From Poecilobothrus nobilitatus (Eukaryota; Arthropoda; Insecta; Diptera; Dolichopodidae), in the NCBI GenBank assembly GCA_947095535.1, contig OX352774.1:73346416-73410415 (forward strand): 64,000 nt of DNA. The letters run 5' to 3'. The position numbers and the translations under genes are program-made. A model generated the notes under the pieces. The model worked only from the letters and a program-made list of their open reading frames with translations, was not told the origin of the DNA and made no database searches. Positions within the stretch are counted from its first letter, which is position 1; the number at the start of each line of letters is the position of its first letter. Shown here piece after piece: positions 55,191 to 64,000 of the stretch.

Positions 55191-55747
55191 AAAAATGATA
55201 ATTTGTAAAAAACAGGAAATCAAATGACAGGAACTAAAAACTAGGATATTACGGTGTGTAGTGTTTAAATACTTAAAATAATTTCAAAATTTAATTATAG
55301 GATTTGAAAATGAGTTTTAAATTTAATTTTTATTGTTTATACATTTATTTTTGTAAATAAAATAAATAATATAATTATAAATTTAATAATTATACCGTAA
55401 CTATACCTAAAAAGTAAAGGTTGATTTATTCCTCATCACATTTTATAAATTAGTATTATAAAATATTTTCAATTAAAATAATTATTAAAATGTTAATAAA
55501 AGACATATAAACCTTTATAAAATCGTTTCATTACGGTAGAATTAAAAAAAAAAAATATAAAATGAAATAAAAAAAAGGATATTTCTATTTTTTTTCCCCC
55601 TATTTAAATCATAAAATTGCCGTAATTTTTAATATTTGTGATTATATGGAGGTTTTAAAAGTGCAAATTAGATAGCTAATTAAAGCTAACAGCTATATAT
55701 GGGTATTAAGGCGAAGGGATGTAAAGTCTATGCACAAAAATCACAAA
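55191..55747. other. A+T-rich sequence, nothing recognised
   Basis: Plain A+T-rich DNA between a family A copy and the hAT-type element. Confidence 0.5.
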
Positions 55748-55755
55748 GTACAGGT

Positions 55756-56319
55756 CAGTGGCGGAACTTCAAAATTTGAGCCCCTCCCTCCCAGCGCAAA
55801 AATAAAAGATTCCCCCAATAATTTTTTTTTAACAAAAACAAGTTCCTTCAATGATCTCTGATCAATGTTCCTTCAATCCTTGACCAATTCAAGTTTAATC
55901 TGTTTCGCTCCATTCCAAATCAAAATAAGTCTAATTAAAAAAGATATAGCTTTTTTTAAAAGAGTGTAAGATTAAAAATGTTTTTCATAAATTTATCAAA
56001 ATTAGATGTGCAGTCAATAATTCAAGAACAGAATATGTAATAGAAAAATCAGAAAAACTATGGCTTAAACTAGAAATTACACATCAATATTCAAGATTAG
56101 CTGCAATAGAATTAGAAACATATTAATTTCACCTACAAATCACTAAAACTCAAGCAGCGCTATTCAATGTTAGTTTTATATATTTGTGGGCAACTATAAC
56201 TGCGGGAAAAAAGTTCCAGTGCATGTTTATAAAAAATGATTGTAAATAATTTTTTTAATAATAATTTTGGGCTTCCTATAGGTGCCCCCTTCACAACGCA
56301 TCCACTAGTTCCGCCACTG
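55756..56319. mobile_element. Non-autonomous hAT-type element, 564 bp, with 8-bp duplication
   Basis: The terminal inverted repeats CAGTGGCGGAACT (55756-55768) and AGTTCCGCCACTG (56307-56319) are perfect over 13 bp. The flanks GTACAGGT (55748-55755) and GTACAGAT (56320-56327) form an 8-bp target-site duplication with one change. CAGTGGCGGA-type ends with 8-bp duplications are typical of the hAT superfamily. Both ends carry C-rich subterminal stretches (GCCCCTCCCTCCC; GGTGCCCCCTTC). The interior is A+T-rich with only short frames, so it depends on a transposase from elsewhere. The near-perfect duplication suggests a moderately recent insertion. Confidence 0.92.
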
Positions 56320-56327
56320 GTACAGAT

Positions 56328-56930
56328 AAACAAAAGTTAAACTTATTGAAGATATTGTTGTTTGCAAAAAGAAAATTAGGAAATTCATGAATATGTACAT
56401 ACATTTTAGTTCATCTCTCATGTTTATACAAGGGGGTTTATTAATGAATGTCTTACCAACTCTATGGAGATTAATGTGTAGCCAAAACACTTGTATGGGA
56501 CAATATTATAGAGCCGATAATTTTGGAGTGGTAGAACCTCAAAGGAGATTTGATGAATTTTTTTTTTTGATTTGATTCAAATACCCATAATTGCTGTTAT
56601 TAAGAAGATTAAAGTATTTTGTAAAATGTTTTAAAAATTAATTAAGGAGCTTTTCTAAATGTATTCATTTAAATCACCAAAATATTTGGTTTTTACTCTT
56701 TAACTTTTATTTTTGTTTTGAAGTTAAAAAATTTAAATTTTTTTATTTTTTGATAGAAAAAAAAACTTTTGACGTGATTTTTAACAAGATTTTGCTTCCT
56801 TCATATGTCCACAATGATAGATATGAAAATTTTAGATACAACCTTGACAAAAATTTTCAGGTACAAGTTGCTTTAATTTGTACCATTCCATGTTTAAATG
56901 CTATCACAAAATGAAAAAATGAAATTTTCC
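56328..56930. other. A+T-rich sequence with one unassigned short frame
   Basis: A 62-codon plus frame (56387-56575) and an overlapping minus frame (56305-56490) lie in a block somewhat richer in G+C (56410-56550). The plus frame reads LPTLWRLMCSQNTCMGQYY in part. I do not recognise it. It could be an exon, transposon debris or chance. Confidence 0.35.
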
Positions 56931-56934
56931 TATT

Positions 56935-57290
56935 TTTAGGCACCCGTATAGCTTTAATTAATACTTGGACATTATAATTTTACATGTGTTAATATGGCTT
57001 TTCTTAATTATATAGGATTTCATTAAAATTGAACAAAGTGTTTCTTTATTTTTCAAATGTTACTCTATATATGAAATTCTACAAAAATTTAAAACTTTTG
57101 TTGCAAATCACAGTGTTGTCTTTTGGATAATGTTTGCCTGTAAAAACCGTTAGTTTCAATTAAAATTTATTTCTTACGTATTTTTATCACATTTCCAAAA
57201 AATTTTATTAGTTTAAACTTGTCCGACCGTTCGTTCGACAACACTTTATACACCGTTTACAAAATTTAGTTCCTTCGTATTTGCAGAATG
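56935..57290 (+). repeat. Family A fragments: a tail joined to a new head
   Basis: Bases 56935-57160 follow the last third of family A (CTATTTTTAGGCACCCGTAT, TTAATATGGCTTTTCTTAAT with TATATAGG, GTAAAAACCGTTAG). About 30 bp later a second head begins: CACATTTCCAAAAAATTTTA, TTAGTTTAAACTTGTCCGAC, ACTTTATACACCGTTTAC. Two decayed copies are thus placed end to head. Confidence 0.5.
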
Positions 57291-57645
57291 CTTTTTGTCA
57301 GAACATTGAAATTTTTAGAGTAGCAAGATTTTTACGTGTTACCTTATAAAAAATGTTTGTACATACCGTCCTGTTTACTTTCTTCTTTGTAATCAATTTC
57401 ATGTTTATTTTTTTATCTGTGTTTTCAACTATCGATATTTTAAAAATTGAAGTCCCAATAGACTGAATAAAAATATAATTATTAAGTCCTGAATATTTCA
57501 ACATCTGTTGCTAAAATGAATAGCTCACTTTTTAAATATGTAATTAGAATTTTTAGTTTTAATTTCTCAAAGTTTTTTAATAAAAAAAAAAATTGGTAAA
57601 AATATTATAAAAGAGGGAAAAGAAAGGAATCGAGGTATAAAAAAA
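57291..57645. other. A+T-rich sequence, nothing recognised
   Basis: The 68-codon minus frame 57298-57504 has no domain. Confidence 0.5.
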
Positions 57646-58472
57646 CAAGGTAGAATGTAAACCGACGGTTTTTAAAAGCGCACATTTCCAAAACACAATA
57701 AAAACTGTTTAGAATTGTGGCTTGCACAAAAATTTAAAATTTCATGTAATAAGAAAAAACGTGAAAATAGGACTTTTTTGAAATTTTGAGGGGCCGTAAG
57801 TCCGGAATCCTACATAACTAAGAAAATTCGTTAACAAACGTAAAACTATATTATTGAACTTTTAATTTTCATGTCTTGCCGAAGAAAACTTTTTACACAT
57901 CTAAGGCCTAAGTTACAGGTTTCTAAAAATAGCAAATTTTCAATTTTTGAGGCGTAATAACTCTTAAAGTGGGAGTGCTACCAAAAAATTTTCTGAGCAA
58001 ACTTATACTAATTCTAAAAGTTCTTTCTTGCCACAAAATTTCAAGCCTCTATCTAAAAGTGTGCCGGAGTTATGAAAGTAGAAAAATCATGCAAAATTTG
58101 GTTTTCACATAACGGTAAATTTAAATACTAAATTTAAAAAAATTGTATAATTTTGATATTAATTTACAAAGTTAAAAAAATTCCTGTCGAATGACGTTTT
58201 CTGATTGAAAAAATCTTAAGCATAACATAAGATTTGTGCATTTAAAAATAGAGCTTTTTCTAAGTTTGAGGGGCAGTAGCTCCGTAATGGTTGGGGCTAC
58301 ATGAAGAAGTTGTTCCACAAAATAATTTTTTTTATGAGACCTACCCATGGTTAAAATTTTTTTTCTCTATCTTTAACGGTGTAGAAATTTTGTAAACAGA
58401 TGGACGAACGGACGGACGGACAGAGTGAAACTAATAGACACAATTTTTCAAAATTTTTTTGGAAATGTGCTA
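57646..58472 (-). mobile_element. Family A interspersed repeat, single-unit copy
   Basis: Both ends are well preserved (CAAGGTAGAATGTAAACC at 57646; GGACGGACGGACAGAGTGAA at about 58411; GGAAATGTGCT ending near 58471). Only one core unit is present, marked by a single ACATAACGGTAAATT at 58107. The copy is therefore about 400-450 bp shorter than those at 1803 and 47959. It is among the best conserved of the family. Confidence 0.8.
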
Positions 58473-59224
58473 AAAAGAAAATATTTTTAACAACTTTTTT
58501 GATCAAACGTATTTTGATTTTATTACAAAAAAAATAATATGACTCTTAAAAAATCGTTTGTTTATTGTCCTTTCAATATTTAATGAATTATTTACTTGTA
58601 ATGTCCTTTTCTAATATTTAACTTAAGACCAAAAGAAAGTAAAAGTTAACTTTAAGTTTCTACTTAAAGTAATATTATGTACAAAAAAGGAAAAAAGCAG
58701 GATATTCCATTTGATTTTGTATTTGTTTAACTATTGATATATAAAGTTAAAATTTAATAAACTTACAAAATTGATGTGCAGCTAATCCAATTACATGAGC
58801 TTTGAGTATTACAACATTAATGTGTTTTTTTTTTAATAATATAGACGTATTGTTTTTAAAAAAATCTGAATAATTTTATGAAAACTTGATAAAATTTAAA
58901 AAAGCCAGACTATTCTGACTTCGTTGTAATAGAAAAGACGTAGTCTTTGCATTATAGCATTTTCGAAACCTAAGAAATAAAAACTGATGTTTAGTTGTTA
59001 AAGCGGCTTGTGAATTAAAACTTCTCTTTTGTCAATATCAATTTTTTAAAGTAAAGCTATCAGAAGCAAAAGGTTTCCTCCAAAAAACAAGGAAGAATTT
59101 ATAGTTGACTGTATCAAATATATGATACACGAAATAAATAAAATAAGCGGTTTCATAAATTTATTCATTTTCAAAAACAACTTCAGATATTTAACTTAAT
59201 TAAGTCAAATGTATTTATGTAAAT
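58473..59224. other. A+T-rich sequence, nothing recognised
   Basis: Plain A+T-rich sequence. No repeat or coding signal noticed. Confidence 0.5.
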
Positions 59225-59765
59225 TTAGGAGTTCTATGACAGCTACTCGAACCCGTTGTTCTGAATCAACGAAATTTTAAAGAAGTTATTGCCAGAAAAC
59301 TTGATACTTTGTTTTAGAATATTTGAGATTTCTAATGTAATTGAGTACGAAAATATGACAGCTACTCGAACCTGTTGCGCCAAACGTACCAAACTTCACA
59401 GAAGTTATTACTGTAAAATTTGATCATCTTTTTGATGATTTCAGTTATTTTCTAGCTTTATTAAGTACCAAAATACGAGTATGGTACATTTGAGTTATTT
59501 AAACATAAAAAAAAAGGAAGTTAAATGGCAGCTACTCGAACCCGCTGGTTGATCATTTTCAATTTCAATAGCGAAACTAAACATTTTATAAAGATGAAAT
59601 GGTAAAAATTTTAGAATTCTTGCTATATTATATTTTGAGTCATCGTGCGGGCGGAAGGACGAGAGAAAAAGATTAATCGACAGAGTATTCAATCGTGAGC
59701 AAAAATATAATATAGTATATAGTTTTCCATATCTATCTAGTCTCATTTAAGGTGTCACAAAGATA
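59225..59765 (-). mobile_element. Family D interspersed repeat with internal repeat units
   Basis: The plus strand carries three copies of GACAGCTACTCGAACCCGTT-like sequence at 59238, 59357 and 59527 (spacing 119 and 170). The first two are followed by a GAAGTTATT word. Then come GAGTCATCGTGCGGGCGGAA (59638) and GTGTCACAAAGATAAGG at the end. The reverse complement matches GAGTAGCTGCCATATAACTT in the plus-strand copy at 15785 and the equivalent in 19440. The 83-codon minus frame 59495-59746 is a by-product. Confidence 0.65.
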
Positions 59766-62502
59766 AGGTCACATTTATTATACTTTGAGAATTATATTTG
59801 TACGGATGTAGCGAGGTTTTGGAGAATTTTCCAAACTAAAACATTGATTTTTAATAAAATAACTTGAAATCTTAGTTTTCTTTCTTTCTAACTTACTTTC
59901 GTTAGGAAAATCTTATAATTAACTGAAAACTAAATCTAACGCGCAACCTTATCCTTTTAATGGACGAAGTTTAAAAATAAAATTTGTAAAAGTTATATCT
60001 ACTTAATTAAATTTTTGCACGAATTCGAATAATTTGATATTCGAGAAGAAAATGACTAGGGATTAAAGGAAATTAAAATTCAATTCTAATAGGTATAGCA
60101 GGTTTTTAATAAAGTAGAAGTAAAACCATACATAGATTTGCGAAAACAATATTAAAGATTAAGAAAAATATTATAAACTTTCATAAGGATATTTTTAAGG
60201 AATATGTTGAATTTTGTTTATTTGCCAGAAGCATTATTTTTATTATTTATTTTATTCAAAGGAAACAAACATGTTGTTAATAAATGAGGGAAATATGTTT
60301 TTGTTTTCGGTTTTCTTTTTAATTTTTCAACATTAATTTTTGAAGGATTTTATTTTTATATAAAAAATATTTTTTTAATCATTAATTTCATATTTTTGGA
60401 ATTTATGTTTTTAATTAGAATAAAAAAAAATAAATAAATAAATAAATAATGTTAAAAGTGTTAAAATTAAAATTTTAAGTGGAAATTTTATTGATTTTAG
60501 CTAAAATTTTAAATAAAATTGATTTTTAAAGTTTATAGAAACTTGTCTATAAATTTGTAAAATCTTTAATATTGTTTTTATTATATAATATAAAATCTAT
60601 GTTTAGAACTCTTATCTGACGAATTATATAGCGCGAATGAGGACGATATTATGAGGCCTAAATCAGATGAATAAATTAGAAAGGAAACAACTTTACCTTA
60701 ATAAAATTTAACATTTCAAAACAAAAAAAAAATATATATATAAATTTATACAATAGGATTCGTAATATTCAGAAAAATAAATAATTTTAATTCATACCTT
60801 TAAGGTTATAATAAAAAAAATTATTAGTGTTATAAGATATAAATAATTTTTAGTATTTTTTCATCTAATTAAAAATTTTTAACATTGAAACATTAACAGA
60901 ATAGAACGGTAACCGTACGAAACTTAAGACCTGCTAACCGTACCGGAACTGAAAATCAGTTCCTGTTCAATCATTTTTATATTCAACCAACCATATTTAA
61001 TCATACATATATTCAACCATAATTCGTACCTGAACCTAGTAAAATTATAGCACAATCCAAGATATTAGAACATAATAAAGCAGTGCGTAAATAGATACAT
61101 TTGTTTTTAGTATAAATTTTGAAAAAACCCCATTTTTAAATACCTATGTATATCTCAGGTTCTGATTTACCTTTTTTTTATTCTAAAATTTTTTATTCCT
61201 TTTTTATACTGATTTTCCGCTATAAGAAATAAAACTTTATTTAGATATAAATCACACATTCCAATAATATATTTTAGGATACATGTATAAAATAATTGAT
61301 CAAACTAATAATCCTTGTTCTTTAAATAATTTTCTTTTATTTTTAAAATTAAATGAATTTACTATATTTTTTCTCCATTCTTTTTATTTTGGCTTAAAAA
61401 CTTATTTTAAAGGCAAATTATTAAAAATTTAATATTAAAGTAATTTTGTTTTTTTGTACCCAACATTGTAATCAATATGAAAAATCTTTTAATTAACTGA
61501 AAATGACGAAATTGAGAAAAAATCGATCAAAGTATTTATCCTTTTTTTTTTTAATGACGTCATTTATTATTACAGTTATCTATTTTTAAAGTATTCATCA
61601 GAATAAAACAAGTGGTTTGCTTTTTAAATTCATTCACTTTTTGATTTTCTCCTCATTTTTAGAGCGCCAAAAAAACAAAAAAATTTCTAATGTTACTTTA
61701 AAAGTCTTTAAAAAGAATGAAAAAAATTGTTAGGAATTAAAGAGGATATAAATAGGAAAAAAGAAAAAAAAGGATATAAAATCTTAAATCATTTATTTTT
61801 TTTTTTTTTTTAAATTGAAAGAAAGGAAGAATTTTTATTTGTTATCATGACGTGTTGCTATTGTTAATATATATATAGACATATATATATATATATATAT
61901 TTCTTTTTGTAATAATAAAAGCCTTCAAATTGTTGTTAATCCAATCTACAGGTGTAATGAATAAAAATTATCTTAAAGAAAGATCCAACAGATTTTTTTT
62001 TTTTGTTTTTTGTTTTATTTAAGAACGAGAGTAGGTTTTTGATAGACAAGAAAGGAGAAATTAAAACCAGGTGTTAAAAAAGATTATTAGTAAGTAAGTT
62101 GTTTTTTGTACCAGTGTTTTTGTTTTTGTATATATATTTTTATTTTTGCTATAAACAATATAATTAGATATTTAACTTGTTTTGTTTTAATAAAAAGAAA
62201 CAAAAAAAAAAAAAATAAGTGATGGAAGTAAATTTTTGTGTATTTTTTTTAAGGTTCATTAAATTTAATGCTTAAGTTGACCTGACAATTATTACAAATA
62301 AGGAAATTTCTAGTTATTTTTTTTTTTAAATCCTTAATTGAAATCTGTGGATTTTAAAAAGTTTAGATCCTGAAATTTCTAAAGAATTGTTGTAAATTTA
62401 TACGGCCTCTTAGACTTAACTTGAATTTAAGTTGGTTTTAATCTAGAATTTAACTTTATCTAAAGTGGTCTGAAATACAAAATTAAAATCTGTTTGATAA
62501 AA
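59766..62502. other. A+T-rich sequence with microsatellites
   Basis: AAATAAATAAATAAATAA at about 60430 and a (TA)n at 61866-61901. A 90-bp fragment with CCCCATTTTTAAATACC and TATATCTCAGGTTCTGATTT (61125-61185) resembles the family A interior. Around 60905-61020 AACCGTAC and ATTCAACCA words recur. No gene recognised. Confidence 0.5.
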
Positions 62503-64000
62503 AACGAGGAAGAATACAGTTGCCTTTGTCAACTCTTAGATACCCGTACGAACCGTTAGTATGTTAACAGCCTGTCACTCTGCTCACAATATTATTTTTT
62601 TAATATTTTAGTATTTTAAAATAATTTGGGTGAATTTTATAATTTTTAGAACTATGGGTTGTACATATATTCAAACTATATATTTATATGTACATTCTTC
62701 GAAAGCAGATTTTAACCTTTCACATAACGATTATCAATCCAAAACTTTTTCAAATATTCTATAGTACCATTTAATACTAAGCGGTAAATGTATATTAAAT
62801 TTACTTAGTACAAAATAATAAATATAATTTTAAATATTATATTATATTATATTATATTTAAATATTCCATTGACAGAATAATTTCTTATAAGTACAATAA
62901 AATACATATATGTATGAATATACGGCGCTATATGATATACATATATACTCTTATCATTCATTCACTAGTGACATATACGATATGTAAATAAACATTATAT
63001 TATAAAAGTATGTATGTATATCAATATCATATAAATAAAAATTCTTCAAGCAACCGTTATGTTGTATATTTATTTACATTTTTATGTACTACGCATTATA
63101 TCCTCAACAATTTCAAATTATCGAATAAAACAAATGCAAAAAATTTGTTGAAGAAATTTGTTAGAAAATTTGAAAAAATCAAGTAACACTTTCGTCAATT
63201 ATAAAGTAACCCTATATTATTAAAAAAAGTTGTTAACAGAAATAAGAGTATGATGTTGAAGCTTTAATTTTTGGGTATTACTTCAAAAAAATTCTAACAG
63301 GTGTTCAAGTTACAGGTGTTTCAAAATAGCAAATTTTCAGTTTTTGACTCCTTACAGCTCCTAAACGGGGGGTGATACAAAAAAAATTTCTGAAATGACA
63401 ATGAAATATTTTCAAAGATCTAACTTCTGTCAAAATTTCAAGTTTCCAACTTAAACCGTTTAGAAGATAGAAGGGTTAAAAAATTTTGCAAAATTTTAGT
63501 TTCGCATAACGGTAAATTAAGATACCGTATGCCACAAATATATATTTATTGTATATATACTTTTAAAGCTAATAAAAGTAGTAATCGTTTGGCGTTTTCA
63601 AAATGAAGATATACTTTATACAACTTGTGCTATAACAATTTAAATATAGAGCTTTTTTGAACCTTTGGGGAGCTGTAGCTCCGTAACGGGTGGGGCTACA
63701 AAAAAAAGTTATTAAAAATAAAATTAATATTTTTGTGAGATCTATCAGTAGTTAAAATTTCATAGCTGTATTGCAAAAAAAAGTGGGGATCTAAAAGTTA
63801 GGTGTTCGAGAGCTACCCTAAGGCTTGGTCCAAACTCAACCACAAAAAATAGGGAACCTACAAATTACTCCCAAAATATTTTGTGTACATTTCAAGATTC
63901 TAGCTTTCTTAGTTTTTGAGTTAGCGTGCTGACGGACGGACGGACGGACGGACATGGCTCAAAAGTCTTAGAATTTTTTTCTGATCCGATCCATACCATT
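62503..64000 (+). mobile_element. Family B interspersed repeat, runs off the window
   Basis: The longest family B copy. The left end has AACGAGGAAGAATACAGTTG, CCTTTGTCAACTCTTAG and ATACCCGTACGAACCG. Sequence is collinear with 7032-8275 to about 63710 (AGCAACCGTTATGTTG, TTTCGCATAACGGTAAATT, AGCTCCGTAACGGGTGGGG). It then continues into a right part missing there: TTTTTGAGTTAGCGTGCTGA, a GACGGACGGACGGACGGAC tract (63931-63953) and CATGGCTCAAAAG. The terminal TACCCG hairpin would lie just beyond 64000. Confidence 0.8.

Overview
The window looks like gene-poor, very A+T-rich intergenic DNA from an animal nuclear genome. An insect is likely and a fly is my best guess. The reasons are tRNA-derived SINEs, decayed non-LTR retrotransposons with insect-type domains, many ACATATGTATGTACAT-type tracts, and repeats with GTCCGTCC tracts next to TACCCGTA hairpins, which resemble dipteran interspersed repeats. 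The organism call is inference. I see no intact host gene, no functional tRNA or rRNA, and no CRISPR array. Almost every open frame is a chance frame or a by-product of a repeat.

Most of the recognisable content is mobile-element debris. Three dispersed families dominate; I call them A, B and D. Family A (about 0.8-1.3 kb) has copies or fragments near 1.5, 1.8-3.0, 4.3-4.9, 5.2, 9.8-10.5, 12.0-12.6, 48.0-49.2, 51.8-52.7, 54.7-55.2, 56.9-57.3 and 57.6-58.5 kb. Family B lies at 7.0-8.3, 9.1-9.7, 13.7-14.3, 25.9-26.9, 46.6-47.3 and 62.5-64.0 kb, the last running off the window. Family D lies at 15.8-16.3, 19.4-20.0 and 59.2-59.8 kb. A and B share a homologous core of about 400 bp but have different ends. 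A copies carry one or two core units, and one copy joins a B core to an A end. Each family has a hairpin-bearing end with a GTCC-rich tract just inside it. This layout recalls non-autonomous Helentron/DINE-like elements, but that class assignment is unproven.

Four decayed fragments of non-LTR retrotransposon ORF2 are present. They are a reverse-transcriptase piece (8.6-9.1 kb, +), a tail downstream of the RT (16.9-17.2 kb, -), and two copies of the C-terminal CX2CX8HX4C domain (41.3-41.6 kb, -, broken; 47.6-47.9 kb, +, intact over 92 codons). SINEs with tRNA-like heads occur in two groups. One copy at 36.5-36.8 kb has a perfect 14-bp target-site duplication and a TAAA-repeat tail. Two short terminal-inverted-repeat elements stand out: a 564-bp hAT-type element at 55.76-56.32 kb with an 8-bp duplication, and a 332-bp element at 24.24-24.57 kb.

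Other structure includes a perfect 22-bp palindrome at 34.4 kb, a dense inverted-repeat block at 52.9-53.5 kb, a foldback at 42.9-43.4 kb, and small tandem arrays at 28.3, 38.8, 51.05 and 12.3 kb. The only hint of host gene control is a TATA plus initiator arrangement near 15.2 kb followed by a possible splice donor. The gaps between these features are plain A+T-rich sequence with homopolymer runs.
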